Of a DNA stretch of 64,000 bases, positions 1-9,229 are shown one piece after another. The position numbers were made by a program, and so were the translations under genes. How positions within the stretch are numbered: position 1 is the stretch's first letter; the number at the start of each line of letters is the position of its first letter. The notes beneath the pieces are model-generated. The model was given only the letters and a program-made list of their open reading frames with translations, made no database searches and was not told where the DNA came from. Source of the stretch: Pseudomonas sp. SJZ074 (GTDB taxonomy: Bacteria > Pseudomonadota > Gammaproteobacteria > Pseudomonadales > Pseudomonadaceae); the NCBI RefSeq assembly GCF_007828215.1, contig NZ_VIUE01000002.1, forward strand, positions 1 to 64,000. The letters run 5' to 3'.

Positions 1-158
1 AGGCCGCCCGCCTGATGGTCGGCATGCCCGACTACGACAACTACGTCGAGCACATGCAAACCAAGCACCCGGACAAACCGCTGATGGACTACGAGACGTT
101 CTTCCGCGAACGCCAGGAGGCCCGTTACGGTGGCAAGGGTGGGCCGAAGTGCTGCTGA
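1..158 (+). CDS. YbdD/YjiX family small protein (5' truncated by window edge)
   Basis: Only the last 51 codons are in the window, in the frame whose first complete codon is at base 3. They read [19 protein letters not shown]... and end in GGKGGPKCC. The MVGMPDY, YVEHM and M.Y..FFRERQ.ARYG elements are typical of the YbdD/YjiX family (DUF466). These are roughly 65-residue proteins normally encoded directly after a CstA/BtsT-type pyruvate or peptide transporter gene, which would lie just outside the window. The molecular role of the family is not settled. The terminal CC pair is usual for the family. The stop is followed by a perfect hairpin that may end transcription. Confidence 0.8.
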   Translation, partial: AARLMVGMPDYDNYVEHMQTKHPDKPLMDYETFFRERQEARYGGKGGPKCC

Positions 159-174
159 AGGCCTTGTAACACCC

Positions 175-201
175 CTGTGGGAGCAAGCTTTGCTCCCACA
201 G
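175..201. repeat. REP-like palindrome, possible terminator of the ybdD-like gene
   Basis: A near-perfect inverted repeat (ctgtgggagc...gctcccacag) is followed by ttgttttt on the + strand. It has the sequence of the common Pseudomonas REP family, and its place 17 bases after the stop plus the T run suggest it also works as a terminator. Confidence 0.65.
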
Positions 202-244
202 TTGTTTTTGGGCAGCCTCAGGTTTTGTGTCTACCACCGATTCC

Positions 245-275
245 CTGTGGGAGCGGGCTTGCCCGCGAAGGCGTC
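245..275. repeat. REP element
   Basis: Single copy of the tgtgggagcgggcttgcccg family with the usual cgaaggcgtc tail. It lies between the ybdD-like gene and the convergent chemoreceptor gene. Confidence 0.75.
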
Positions 276-310
276 GGGTCAGTGATGAAGATGTCGGCTG
301 ACCCACCGCT

Positions 311-340
311 ATCGTCGGATCGCCGCCCGGAGCAGGCTCA
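311..340. repeat. REP variant reaching the stop codon of the chemoreceptor gene
   Basis: The 24 bases starting atcgtcggatcgccgcccgg are identical to those at 32640-32663. The copy at 32640 continues into the standard cgctcccaca REP end, whereas this one continues as caggctcactccg and contains the chemoreceptor stop codon (338-340). Confidence 0.7.
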
Positions 341-2134
341 CTCCGCCAGCAACACCGCCGCGTCGAACCCCACCCGCAGGTTGCCCCAGTGGCGGCCGTC
401 GAAGAAGAACGGTACGTCGATCTCGGTCATGATTTCCCCGGTATCGCGCAGGTAGGTCTGGAGCAGGAAGCGCTGGACGTTGCCCGCCGCGCGCAGGCCG
501 ATGGGGTCGTTGAAGATCCGTTTGTTGCGGCATACCGGCAGGTCAACGGCGCGGTCGCCGGTGGGTGGTTTCGACACCCAGCTGTTGTTCACCGGGCAGT
601 AGCCCTTGGTGTCGACGATGAACGAGACCTTGCCGCCCGGTGTGCTGCGGGTGAGGGCGTCGCAGGCTTCCTGGCAGACCTGGGCAAAGCGTTCGGTGTA
701 GCCGGTCATGTACTGCTTGGGATCGGTGCCCGGAACCAACTGGTAATTCTGGTCGAACAGGTTGAGTCCCTCGCGGTGCAATGCCTCCAGGCGTACCTGG
801 AGGGTGTCGCGGCACTGACTGGCACGGGTGATGGCCGCATCCAGCTTGCCGTGGCCGAGCACGAACCGGCCCAGCAGCGCCTGCACCTTTTCAGCGACAC
901 CGGACAGATCACGGGTAGCGGTTGCCGAATGCTGCATGCGCTGGTCGATCGACTGGCTGTCGGCATGGATCTGGGTGACCCGTTCGTTGATGCCGGTGTT
1001 GGCATCGGCGAACTGCTGGATGTGCCCGGCGATGTCGGCCAGCTTGCCGTTGGTAGATTCGAAGTCGACGATCATGCTCTCGAAATGGCCGGAAGCACGC
1101 TCCACGACTTTTTGGGTTTCCCGGGCGCTGTGGCTGATCTGGGTGGTCTGCTCGTGGGTGGAGCCGACTTCCTCGAGCATGGCGTCGATGTTGCGCGAGA
1201 TATCGTCCGTGGCCCGGCTGACATTCTGCGCCAGGGTCCGCACCTCATCGGCCACCACGGCGAAGCCCCGGCCGCTCTCGCCGGCACGGGCGGCTTCGAT
1301 GGCGGCGTTGAGGGCCAACAGGTTGGTCTGGGCAGAGATCTGCTGGATCAAGCCAACGATGGACTTGATGCTCGATGAACGCTGATTCAAGGCGCTCACC
1401 AGCGTCGCGAACTCATTGAGGCTGCCGGCGATCTCGCCGATGTTGCCGGTCACTTCCAGCAGCTCGGCATAGGAATCCCGGGCCATGCTCAGGTTCTGCG
1501 CGGTGGTGCTGGAGATGCCCTGGGTCTGGCGTGAGACCTCTTCGATGCGCTCCACGGCGGAGTTGCTCTGCTCCATGACTTCCTTGGCGAAGCGCGCCTG
1601 GTGGGTGGCGCTGTCGCTGGAGTCGCTGATGTTCTTGAGCGAGCGCGCCGACTCCACGGCGATGTGCACGGTGAGTGCCTGGACGTTGCTGATGATTTCC
1701 CGTTGCTTGGCCAGGAAACGGTTGCAGGTGCCGGCCAACACGCGGATTTCGTCATGGGTCACCAACGGCAGGTCCCTGGACAGGTCGCCTTCGCCGTTGG
1801 CGATCTCCTCCAGTGCACGGGTCATGGCGGTGACGGGGCGCACGATGAGGTGGCGAAAGTACCAGACCATGAAGCTGATCATGCACAGCGTCAAGAGCGC
1901 ACCGAACAACAGGGCCTGGGTCAGGCTGTCGAGGCGGCCCTCGATCTGCCCCAGCAGGGCGGCGTCGAGCTGCGCGTTGTGCAACTGCGCCACAATGTCG
2001 GTACGGGCGCTGAGGGCCACCCAGTACAGCAAGCCGCTGACGGCGACCAGCAGGAAAAGGCTTGAGAGTTTCTTGGTGAGCGTATCGAAAAAGTGCATTT
2101 CGATGGACTCGTACAAAGCCTTCAACGTCTGCAT
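338..2134 (-). CDS. Methyl-accepting chemotaxis protein with C-terminal sensor-like domain
   Basis: A 598-residue chemoreceptor. Hydrophobic segments lie at about 24-42 and 73-93, leaving only about 30 residues outside the membrane, too few for a normal periplasmic ligand domain. A HAMP region follows (about 95-147). The signalling hairpin is clear, with [18 protein letters not shown] and [15 protein letters not shown], the tip that binds CheA/CheW. After the coiled coil there are about 150 extra residues containing [13 protein letters not shown], a [15 protein letters not shown] segment and [10 protein letters not shown]. This C-terminal block recurs in several MCPs and probably does the sensing in the cytoplasm. 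The signal is unknown. The gene is monocistronic, and its stop codon lies in a REP sequence. Confidence 0.9.
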   Translation of the reverse strand: MQTLKALYESIEMHFFDTLTKKLSSLFLLVAVSGLLYWVALSARTDIVAQLHNAQLDAALLGQIEGRLDSLTQALLFGALLTLCMISFMVWYFRHLIVRPVTAMTRALEEIANGEGDLSRDLPLVTHDEIRVLAGTCNRFLAKQREIISNVQALTVHIAVESARSLKNISDSSDSATHQARFAKEVMEQSNSAVERIEEVSRQTQGISSTTAQNLSMARDSYAELLEVTGNIGEIAGSLNEFATLVSALNQRSSSIKSIVGLIQQISAQTNLLALNAAIEAARAGESGRGFAVVADEVRTLAQNVSRATDDISRNIDAMLEEVGSTHEQTTQISHSARETQKVVERASGHFESMIVDFESTNGKLADIAGHIQQFADANTGINERVTQIHADSQSIDQRMQHSATATRDLSGVAEKVQALLGRFVLGHGKLDAAITRASQCRDTLQVRLEALHREGLNLFDQNYQLVPGTDPKQYMTGYTERFAQVCQEACDALTRSTPGGKVSFIVDTKGYCPVNNSWVSKPPTGDRAVDLPVCRNKRIFNDPIGLRAAGNVQRFLLQTYLRDTGEIMTEIDVPFFFDGRHWGNLRVGFDAAVLLAE

Positions 2135-2248
2135 GCCATAGCTCCTGGGCAGAAAAATATCTACTTGATGGCTAACAGTCGACCGCAGGGGTGAAAGCTT
2201 TAGCCGGATTGGAGCTATTTGATATCACTTTGCACGAGTCGATAGAGC

Positions 2249-2344
2249 CTTGTGGGAGCGGGCTTGCTCGCGAAGGCGTCCCATCAGTCGATGCAGATGT
2301 TGACTGACCCAGCGCATTCGCGGGCAAGCCCGCTCCCACAAGTG
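2249..2344. repeat. Inverted pair of REP elements
   Basis: Two copies in opposite orientation (ttgtgggagcgggcttgctc at about 2250, and its mirror gcgggcaagcccgctcccac near 2320-2340) form a long potential hairpin between the divergent chemoreceptor and TonB-receptor genes. Confidence 0.8.
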
Positions 2345-2350
2345 TTTACT

Positions 2351-2369
2351 GGGAATCATTCTCAAAGTA
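2351..2369. promoter_or_regulatory. Fur-box-like operator
   Basis: The sequence gggaatcattctcaaagta, read on the other strand, contains TGAGAATGATT, a good match to half of the GATAATGATAATCATTATC Fur consensus. It lies about 30 bases before the TonB-receptor start, so repression by Fur-Fe(II) is expected. Confidence 0.6.
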
Positions 2370-2397
2370 TATTCGCTCGCATTAACATCCCCTGTGA

Positions 2398-4530
2398 GTG
2401 CGTGTCTTGAATCGTTTCACCCCTCCTGCGAATCGCAACGTCTTCATCAAGTGTGTATTGCCGACCTTGTCCTGCTGCTTCATCGCCAGCCCGTTGTGGG
2501 CCCAGGATGTAATCGAACTGCCCACCACGGACATCCAGGGCAGTCGCGTCACTCAAGATGAGGGCTACACGGCATCGCAAGCCAGCACGGCAAGCAAAAA
2601 CGATGTACCGATCAAGGAAGAGGCGCAATCAATCAATGTGGTGACCCAGCAGACACTGGACGATTATCAGGTGCGCTCACTTGGCGATGCGATGAAGTTC
2701 GTCAGCGGCGTCAGCCAGGGCAATACCCTGGGGGGCTCGCGGGACTCGCTGATCAAGCGTGGTTTTGGCACCAACGACGATGGCTCGATCCTGCGCGACG
2801 GCGTGCGTTCGAACCTGGGACACAACTTCAGCGCCACCACCGAGCGGGTCGAAGTGCTCAAGGGTCCGGCCTCGATGTTGTATGGCGCGCTGGAGCCTGG
2901 TGGTCTGATCAACGTCATCAGCAAAAAGCCCGAATACACCCAGAGCACCACGCTGAGCGGCTCGGCCTACAGCGAAGGCGGCGGCACCCTGGGCGTGGAC
3001 ACCACCGGGCCGCTAGGGGATACCGGGCTGGCGTATCGGCTGATTGCCGAGCGTGGTCATGAAGATTACTGGCGCAACTATGGCGTGAATGAGAGCACGC
3101 TGGTTGCGCCGTCCCTGGCTTGGACGGGTGAGCGGGCCTCGTTGAGCCTGAGTTATGAGTACAACGAATATTCCAACCCGTTCGACCGGGGGACGGTGTT
3201 TACCGACGGGCATCCGGCGGATATCGATTATGACAAGCGCCTCGATGAGCGCTGGGCCAAGAGCGTCGGGATTCGTGAGACGGCGACGGCGCGTTTCGAG
3301 TATGAGTTGAGCGAGGCGTGGAAGACTCGGGTGACTTATGGCTGGAACAATGATCGGTACAGTCTTTCGATTGCGCAGCCGAGCCTGTCAAATGCCGGTA
3401 AGTTTCAGCGTGCCGCCAATGGTGCGCACTACGACGATGAAACGCGTTACGCCAGTTGGGATTTCATGGGTAAGCAGGAGCTGTTCGGTCAGCGTCATGA
3501 TCTGCTGATCGGTGTCGATAATCAGGTGTCCGATCAATACCGTGGCAAGACCTACCGTGGCACTGCACAAGGAGGGTTTGATATCACCGCGCCGGTTTAT
3601 GGTGGTCTGGCAGAGCCAGGCAAGATAAATGCTGCGCAAAGCAACTTGAGTAACAAACTGACTTCCAGCTCCGTTTACCTTAAAGACAACTGGCACCTGG
3701 ACGATCGTTGGATTCTGGTGTTTGGAGGACGCTATCAGCATTACGACCAGTTCAGTGAGACGGGCATGATCAAGCGAGTGCCTGTTCGCGACGATAACGG
3801 CGATGCCTTTGTTCCGTTTCTGGGGCTGGTCTACAAAGCGGATGAAACTTTGTCCCTGTACGGGAATTACAGCCGTTCGTTCAAGCCCAACGATACCGTC
3901 GATGACAACCTCAGCACTTTCAAGCCGGAGGAAGGGCGCAGTTATGAAATCGGTGCCAAATATGATCCTCTGCCTGGGCTGAATATCAATCTCGCCTTGT
4001 TCGATATCGAAAAAAAGAATGTGGTAACCAATGCCGTAGTGGGTGGGAAAACCATTGCAGAAGCCGCCGGCAAAGTCGGCTCCCAAGGCCTGGAGCTCGA
4101 CGTCACCGGACGTCTGGCCGAACGCTGGGACCTGATCGGCACCTACGCCTACACCCATACGGAAATACTGGATGATCCGAAGAACGAAGGCCATCGCCTG
4201 TCGGACGCGCCTAAGCACACCGCCAGCCTGTACCTGTCGCACCACCTCAACGTTCCGGCCGAATTCGGCGCCTGGCATGCCGGTGCCGGCGCACGCTACG
4301 TCGGCGAGCGCGCGGCCAACAACGCCAACGATTTCTGGCTGAGCAGCTATACCGTGGCCGACGCCTTCCTGCGTTGGGAGTCGCCGGTGCTGGGGTACAA
4401 GACGTCGCTGCAACTGAACGTCGATAACCTGTTCGACAAGCAGTACTACCCGTCCTCCACCGGCAGCCAGTTGCAAGTCGCCGTCGGGGAACCACGTACT
4501 GCGCGCCTGAGTGCCAGCGTGACGTTCTGA
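2398..4530 (+). CDS. TonB-dependent siderophore receptor
   Basis: A 710-residue outer-membrane receptor. The longest frame starts with GTG at 2398; no strong Shine-Dalgarno site is visible, so the start is uncertain by a few codons. A signal peptide ends near PLWA/QDVIEL. A TonB-box-like stretch follows, then a plug domain (about 60-170: SINVVTQQTLDDYQVRS, RVEVLKGPASMLYG, PGGLINVISKKP), then a 22-strand-type barrel ending in LSASVTF with the terminal Phe needed for assembly. The length is normal for FpvA/FhuE-like receptors. It should import an Fe(III)-siderophore using TonB energy. No siderophore genes or ECF sigma/anti-sigma pair lie beside it, and the N terminus lacks the long signalling extension, so it probably takes up a foreign siderophore under Fur control. 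Confidence 0.9.
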   Translation: MRVLNRFTPPANRNVFIKCVLPTLSCCFIASPLWAQDVIELPTTDIQGSRVTQDEGYTASQASTASKNDVPIKEEAQSINVVTQQTLDDYQVRSLGDAMKFVSGVSQGNTLGGSRDSLIKRGFGTNDDGSILRDGVRSNLGHNFSATTERVEVLKGPASMLYGALEPGGLINVISKKPEYTQSTTLSGSAYSEGGGTLGVDTTGPLGDTGLAYRLIAERGHEDYWRNYGVNESTLVAPSLAWTGERASLSLSYEYNEYSNPFDRGTVFTDGHPADIDYDKRLDERWAKSVGIRETATARFEYELSEAWKTRVTYGWNNDRYSLSIAQPSLSNAGKFQRAANGAHYDDETRYASWDFMGKQELFGQRHDLLIGVDNQVSDQYRGKTYRGTAQGGFDITAPVYGGLAEPGKINAAQSNLSNKLTSSSVYLKDNWHLDDRWILVFGGRYQHYDQFSETGMIKRVPVRDDNGDAFVPFLGLVYKADETLSLYGNYSRSFKPNDTVDDNLSTFKPEEGRSYEIGAKYDPLPGLNINLALFDIEKKNVVTNAVVGGKTIAEAAGKVGSQGLELDVTGRLAERWDLIGTYAYTHTEILDDPKNEGHRLSDAPKHTASLYLSHHLNVPAEFGAWHAGAGARYVGERAANNANDFWLSSYTVADAFLRWESPVLGYKTSLQLNVDNLFDKQYYPSSTGSQLQVAVGEPRTARLSASVTF

Positions 4531-4543
4531 TTCTTGAAAGCAA

Positions 4544-4577
4544 AAATGCCCGGACCGTTGAGTCCGGGCATTTTTTT
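4544..4577 (+). terminator. Rho-independent terminator of the TonB-receptor gene
   Basis: The stem aaatgcccggac / gtccgggcattt with a short loop is followed by a run of seven T, 15 bases after the receptor stop. Confidence 0.9.
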
Positions 4578-4597
4578 GCTTCGTCTTTTGCTTCAGG

Positions 4598-4700
4598 ACG
4601 CCTTCGCGAGCAGGCTCGCTCCCACATGAGTTACAGGCGTGCATTTAACCTGTGTTCACCACGGTCCCCCTGTGGGAGCGAGCCTGCTCGCGATAGCGGT
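4598..4700. repeat. Inverted pair of REP elements
   Basis: The sequences cgcgagcaggctcgctccca (about 4604-4623) and its mirror tgtgggagcgagcctgctcg (about 4671-4690) lie in the gap between two convergent genes. Confidence 0.8.
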
Positions 4701-4717
4701 CCAACCGTACTGCGCGC

Positions 4718-5761
4718 TCAGCGAAACGCCGGCACCACATGTTTGATGAACAGCTCAAGGGATTTCTTCTTCTCCGAGTGAGGCAGGCTGTTGTCGCACC
4801 AGAAGCTGAACTCGTCGACGCCCAGTTCCTGGTAGTACTTGATGCGCGGGATGATTTCTTCCGGGGTACCGATCATGGCGGTCTTGTGCAGGCTTTCCAG
4901 TTCGAACTCCGGGCGACCGGCGAACTTTTCTTCCGGGCTTGGCGCCAGGAAACCGTTGACCGGGGTTTCCTTGTTGCCGAACCAGGCATCGAAGGTGCGG
5001 TAGAACTTCGCGATCGCCTTGGCCCCGACTTTCCAGCCTTCGGGGTTATCCGCCGAGTGCACGTGGGTGTGACGCAGCACCATCAATTGCGGGCGTGGTA
5101 CGTCGGGGTTGTTGTCCAGTGCATTCTGGAACTTGTTCTTCAGGTCGAGGACTTCTTCGTCGCCCTTCATCAACGGCGTCACCATGACGTTACAGCCGTT
5201 GGCGACTGCGAAGTTGTGCGAGTCCGGGTCGCGGGCAGCGATCCACATCGGTGGGTTCGGTTTCTGGATCGGCTTGGGCACGCTGGTGGAGGTCGGGAAT
5301 TTCCAGATGTCGCCGTCGTGGGCATAGTCGCCTTGCCACAATGCCCGTACCGCCGGAACCATTTCACGCAGCGCCTGGCCGCCGGACGCCGCTGGCATGC
5401 CACCGGCCATGCGGTCGAATTCGACTTGGTAAGCGCCACGCGCCAGGCCGACTTCCATGCGACCGTTGCTGATCACGTCCAGCAATGCGCATTCACCAGC
5501 CGCCCGCAGCGGGTGCCAGAACGGCGCGATGATAGTGCCGGCGCCCAGGTGAATGGTGGTGGTCTTGGCCGCCAGGTAGGCCAGCAGCGGCATCGGGCTT
5601 GGCGAGATGGTGTATTCCATGGCGTGGTGTTCACCGATCCAGACCGTGCTGAAACCACCGGCCTCGGCCATCAGGGTCAGCTCGGTCAGGTCTTCGAACA
5701 GCTGGCGATGGCTGACGCTTTCGTCCCAGCGCTCCATGTGTACGAACAATGAAAATTTCAT
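4718..5761 (-). CDS. LLM-class flavin-dependent monooxygenase
   Basis: A 347-residue bacterial-luciferase-like protein (TIM-barrel, group C flavoprotein). The N-terminal MKFSLFVHMERWD strand, EAGGFSTVWIGEHH, the TTTIHLGAGTIIAPFWHP block and ISNGRMEVGLARGAYQVEFDRMA are typical of the family. It would use FMNH2 from a partner reductase, and one is encoded 30 bases upstream at 5792-6277, to oxygenate or open an organic substrate. It is the last gene of a minus-strand unit that begins with an ABC importer, so the importer probably delivers its substrate. The substrate cannot be read from the sequence. RutA, DszA and pyridine monooxygenases belong to the same superfamily, but no closer claim is justified. 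Confidence 0.88.
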   Translation of the reverse strand: MKFSLFVHMERWDESVSHRQLFEDLTELTLMAEAGGFSTVWIGEHHAMEYTISPSPMPLLAYLAAKTTTIHLGAGTIIAPFWHPLRAAGECALLDVISNGRMEVGLARGAYQVEFDRMAGGMPAASGGQALREMVPAVRALWQGDYAHDGDIWKFPTSTSVPKPIQKPNPPMWIAARDPDSHNFAVANGCNVMVTPLMKGDEEVLDLKNKFQNALDNNPDVPRPQLMVLRHTHVHSADNPEGWKVGAKAIAKFYRTFDAWFGNKETPVNGFLAPSPEEKFAGRPEFELESLHKTAMIGTPEEIIPRIKYYQELGVDEFSFWCDNSLPHSEKKKSLELFIKHVVPAFR

Positions 5762-5791
5762 GGCGCTATCTCTTGATGATTGACGATCGGT

Positions 5792-6277
5792 TCAGGCGAG
5801 GGCGGGCAGGGCGCCCATCTTTCCATGGCAATAAACCAGTGGGCCTTGGGTGTGTTGCGGCACGATCAGGTTCTTCACGGCGCCGACCATGATGGCGTGG
5901 TCGCCGCCTTCGTATTCTCGCCACAGTTCGCATTCGATGATGGCGGTGGCATTGCCCAGCAAGGGGTTGCCCAGCTCACTCAGGGTCCATTCGATGCCGT
6001 GGGCCTTGTCCTTGCCTTTGCGGGCGAAGGCATAGGCTTCGTTCTGTTGCCCACCGGAGAGCAGATGGATGGCGAAGCGCTTGTTCCTGATCAGGACCGG
6101 GTAGGAATCGGAACTGTAGTTGGGGCAGAACAGCACCAGGGCCGGGTCCATCGACAACGAGCTGAAGGCGCTGGCGGTGAGGCCGACGATCTGGCCGTCG
6201 TCATTAAGGGTGGTGATGACCGTCACGCCGGACGGGAACGAACCCATGACTTGTTTGTAAACGTTGGCATCAATCAT
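5792..6277 (-). CDS. Flavin reductase (RutF/HpaC-like), copy 1
   Basis: A 161-residue flavin reductase of the FMN-binding split-barrel family. MGSFPSGVTVITT, GLTASAFSSLSMDPALVLFC and GDHAIMVGAV are the standard flavin-site motifs. It should reduce free FMN with NAD(P)H and supply FMNH2 to the LLM monooxygenase next to it. A GAGGA ribosome site precedes the start. A second copy at 14582-15067 is about 70% identical by eye, so the island carries two reductases for one visible monooxygenase. Confidence 0.9.
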   Translation of the reverse strand: MIDANVYKQVMGSFPSGVTVITTLNDDGQIVGLTASAFSSLSMDPALVLFCPNYSSDSYPVLIRNKRFAIHLLSGGQQNEAYAFARKGKDKAHGIEWTLSELGNPLLGNATAIIECELWREYEGGDHAIMVGAVKNLIVPQHTQGPLVYCHGKMGALPALA

Positions 6278-6317
6278 TTAGTAGTCCTCGCACGCATACG
6301 GTAACGACGCCGTGTCA

Positions 6318-7469
6318 TCAATGAGCACCGGCGGCTTTGTTCAGGTCGCTTTCGGCCCATTGGGTGTAGACACAGGCATCGGCGGTGGCCCAGCGCACAC
6401 GCACCGGATCGCCGGCCTTGAGCGGCATGCCGGCGGCGGAGAGGGCCTTGACGGTCATGGCGGTGCCGCCGGAGGTCACCACGCTGCAGGTCTGGCTTTC
6501 GCCGAGGAACAGCACTTCGACGACCTTGGCCGAAACTTCATTCCAGCCCGCCGCCAGGGACTCTTGAGCAGCCTGTTCGGTGCTCAGGGCCAGGGCTTTT
6601 TCCGGGCGGACCATCAGCAGCACGTCCTGGTCGGTTTGCAGCCCGGCGGTCAGGCGGATCGACAGCGACTGACCTTCGAAAGTCGCCACCGCGTTGCCCT
6701 GGGCCTTGAGCTTGAGGAAGTTCGAGTTGCCGAGGAACGACGCGACAAAGGCATTCGGCGGGTTCTGGTAAAGGTCGTAGCCGGTGCCCAGGCCGACGAT
6801 CTTGCCGTGGCTGAAAATCGCGATGCGCTGGGACAGGCGCATGGCTTCTTCCTGGTCGTGGGTCACGTAGACGATGGTGATGCCCAGGCGTCGATGCAGT
6901 TGGCGCAGTTCATCCTGCAGGTCTTCGCGGAGCTTTTTATCCAGAGCACCGAGGGGTTCGTCCATCAGCAGGATGCGTGGTTCGTAGACCAGCGCCCGGG
7001 CAATCGCTACGCGTTGTTGCTGGCCGCCGGAGAGTTGCGAAGGGCGGCGATGGGCGAACTGCTCCAGTTGTACCAGCTTGAGCATGGCATCGACTCGACG
7101 GTCGCGCTCGGCCGGCGCCAGTTTGCGGATCGCCAGGGGGAAGGCAATGTTGTCGCGTACCGACAGGTGCGGGAACAGCGAGTAGCGCTGGAACACCATG
7201 CCAATGTCGCGCTTGTGCGGCGGGACGTTGACCAGGGATTTGCCGTCCACCAGGATCTCGCCGCTGCTGGGGGTTTCAAAGCCGGCCAGCATCGACAGCG
7301 TGGTGCTCTTGCCCGAGCCGCTGGAGCCGAGGAAAGTCAGAAACTCACCGTCCCGGATCTCCAGGGCGATATCGTCGACGGCGGCAAAGTCGCCGTAGTG
7401 CTTGTTCAGGTTGCGCAGGCTGACCAGGGTCTTGTTGTTCTGTTGTGCGGGGTCTTTGACGGCACTCAT
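6318..7469 (-). CDS. ABC transporter ATP-binding protein, polyamine (PotA) type
   Basis: A 383-residue ATPase with Walker A GSSGSGKST (about 50-58), a Q-loop in MVFQRYSLFPHL, signature LSGGQQQR, Walker B RILLMDEP and switch His in YVTHDQEEA. The C-terminal third is a TOBE-type domain, as in PotA/PotG/FbpC. It powers the importer formed with the two permeases and the binding protein upstream. An AGGAG ribosome site precedes the start. The class imports polyamines, related amines, or occasionally other small organic cations or iron. The catabolic neighbours suggest an organic nitrogen compound. Confidence 0.92.
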   Translation of the reverse strand: MSAVKDPAQQNNKTLVSLRNLNKHYGDFAAVDDIALEIRDGEFLTFLGSSGSGKSTTLSMLAGFETPSSGEILVDGKSLVNVPPHKRDIGMVFQRYSLFPHLSVRDNIAFPLAIRKLAPAERDRRVDAMLKLVQLEQFAHRRPSQLSGGQQQRVAIARALVYEPRILLMDEPLGALDKKLREDLQDELRQLHRRLGITIVYVTHDQEEAMRLSQRIAIFSHGKIVGLGTGYDLYQNPPNAFVASFLGNSNFLKLKAQGNAVATFEGQSLSIRLTAGLQTDQDVLLMVRPEKALALSTEQAAQESLAAGWNEVSAKVVEVLFLGESQTCSVVTSGGTAMTVKALSAAGMPLKAGDPVRVRWATADACVYTQWAESDLNKAAGAH

Positions 7470-7486
7470 TGTGTTCTCCTAGGCGC

Positions 7487-8302
7487 TCAGGCGCTGATTT
7501 CATTGCGCCGGCGCAGGGCGGCGGCGATCACCATCACCAATACCGAGAGGCCGATCAGCAGCGTCGAAGCGACGGCGATCACAGGCGTCAGGTCCTGGCG
7601 CAGGGTGGTCCACATCTTTACAGGCAGGGTTTGCAGGGTCGGGCTGGCCATCATCACGCTCAGCACCACCTCGTCCCACGACACCAGAAACGCGAACAAG
7701 GCGCCGGCGATCATCCCCGGGCGGATGGCCGGGAAGGTGACCTTGAACACTGCTTGCAGGCGTGACGCGCCGCAGATCACGGCGGCGTCTTCGATGGACT
7801 GGTCGAACAGTTTCAACGAGTTGATGATTGAGATGATGGTGAACGGCAACGCGACAATGACGTGACTGACCACGAACGCGAACATCGTGCCGGTGTAGCC
7901 CAGCTTGAGGAACAGCGCATACACCGCCACGGCGATGATCACCAGCGGCACGATCATTGGCAGGGTGAACAGGCCATAGAGCATTTCCCGTCCCGGAAAC
8001 CGGCCGCGCACCAGGGCAAACGCGGTGGGCAGGCCCAGGGCCACGGCGCAGATCGTGGTCAGTACCGCGACCTTGAGACTGGCCAGCGCGGCGCTCATCC
8101 AATCGGGGTTGGAAAAGAACTGGCCGTACCATTTGAACGTCCAGCCCGGTGGGGGGAAGACCAGCCACTGGGACGAGCCGAACGACAGCAGCACGATGAA
8201 TACGATTGGCAGCAGCAGGAACAGCCCGATCAACCCGGTCGTGAAGTACAGACCGAAGCGCATGCGCCGGCTCATGGCATTGGGAGTCAGGAGCATGACC
8301 AT
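7487..8302 (-). CDS. ABC transporter permease, PotC type
   Basis: A 271-residue inner-membrane permease with six predicted helices. The EAA loop is visible as EDAAVICGASRLQAVFKVTFPAIRPG, which couples to the ATPase. The start codon directly follows the stop of the other permease (TAAATG), so the two are translationally coupled. An in-frame ATG ten codons later (MSRRMRFG) is a possible alternative start. Confidence 0.9.
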   Translation of the reverse strand: MVMLLTPNAMSRRMRFGLYFTTGLIGLFLLLPIVFIVLLSFGSSQWLVFPPPGWTFKWYGQFFSNPDWMSAALASLKVAVLTTICAVALGLPTAFALVRGRFPGREMLYGLFTLPMIVPLVIIAVAVYALFLKLGYTGTMFAFVVSHVIVALPFTIISIINSLKLFDQSIEDAAVICGASRLQAVFKVTFPAIRPGMIAGALFAFLVSWDEVVLSVMMASPTLQTLPVKMWTTLRQDLTPVIAVASTLLIGLSVLVMVIAAALRRRNEISA

Positions 8303-9229
8303 TTACCTCGCGTTACTGGCGCCAACCGGGGATTCCGGCTGAAGCTTCAGGTAGAAGTAGAACAGCACCAGCGTGATGACGATCAGCAATGCGGCACCGG
8401 CGCTCGCCAGGCCCCAATTGAGGAACGACTGCACCTGCTGGATGATGAACTCGGGCAGCATCATGTTCTGCGCACCGCCGAGCAGTGCCGGAGTGACGTA
8501 GTAACCCAGGGACATCACGAACACCATCAGGCCACCGGAAAACAGCCCCGGCCGGCACAGCGGCAGGAACACCCGGAAGAAGTTGGTCCAGGGGCTGGCA
8601 CCGCAGATGGAGCCGGCCTGCAGGATCATCGGGTCGATGGCCTGCATGGTCGCCTGCAACGGCAGGACGATGAACGGGATCATGATGTAGCTCATGCCGA
8701 TCACCACGCCGGTGAGGTTGTGCACCATCTCCAGCGGCTGGTCGATGATCCCCAGGGCCATCAGCGTCTTGTTGATCACCCCGGAAGCCTGCAACAGCAC
8801 CAGCCAGGAGTAGGTCCGGGCCAGCAGGCTGGTCCACATCGACAGCAACACGATGTTGAGGATCCAGCGACCCCAGCCCCGCGGCACCAGGGTGATGGCC
8901 CAGGCCAGGGGGAAACCCAGCAGCAGGCTGAACAGCGTCACCAGGCCGGCCACCGAAAAGGTATTGAGCAGCACTCGGGTATAAGCCGAGTTGGCGAACA
9001 GTTGCTCGTAGTTACCCAACCCGGGAACCGGTTCCAGCACGCCACGCAGGAGCAGGCCGATCAACGGCGCCAGGAAGAACAGGCCAAGGAACAGCAGGGC
9101 GGGAGCCAGGTTGCCGGCCCCGCGCCAGCGCTGGGACAGCGATGGGGTCGTCGCTGCCTTAGCGGTTGCCACACCAGCAGCGCCAGCGGCGCTCCCGGTG
9201 TGTCGGGTTGTCGTTGCCGACATTTTCAT
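8303..9229 (-). CDS. ABC transporter permease, PotB type
   Basis: A 308-residue permease (start ATG at 9229, overlapping the binding-protein stop as ATGA). It has a long N-terminal lead, six predicted helices and the coupling loop LQAGSICGASPWTNFFRVFLPLCRPG. It pairs with the PotC-type permease as a heterodimer. A longer frame starts at 9250, but the four-base overlap favours 9229. Confidence 0.9.
   Translation of the reverse strand: MKMSATTTRHTGSAAGAAGVATAKAATTPSLSQRWRGAGNLAPALLFLGLFFLAPLIGLLLRGVLEPVPGLGNYEQLFANSAYTRVLLNTFSVAGLVTLFSLLLGFPLAWAITLVPRGWGRWILNIVLLSMWTSLLARTYSWLVLLQASGVINKTLMALGIIDQPLEMVHNLTGVVIGMSYIMIPFIVLPLQATMQAIDPMILQAGSICGASPWTNFFRVFLPLCRPGLFSGGLMVFVMSLGYYVTPALLGGAQNMMLPEFIIQQVQSFLNWGLASAGAALLIVITLVLFYFYLKLQPESPVGASNAR

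Noticed and set aside
3388..4644. A 418-codon minus-strand frame opposite the TonB receptor.
   Set aside because: Shadow of the receptor gene; it has no family motifs and runs through the terminator and REP region.
4718..6277. Naming the LLM monooxygenase and reductase as rutA/rutF or as pyridine-degradation genes.
   Set aside because: The superfamily is broad, and rutB, rutC and rutE partners are absent; the analogy is kept as inference only.
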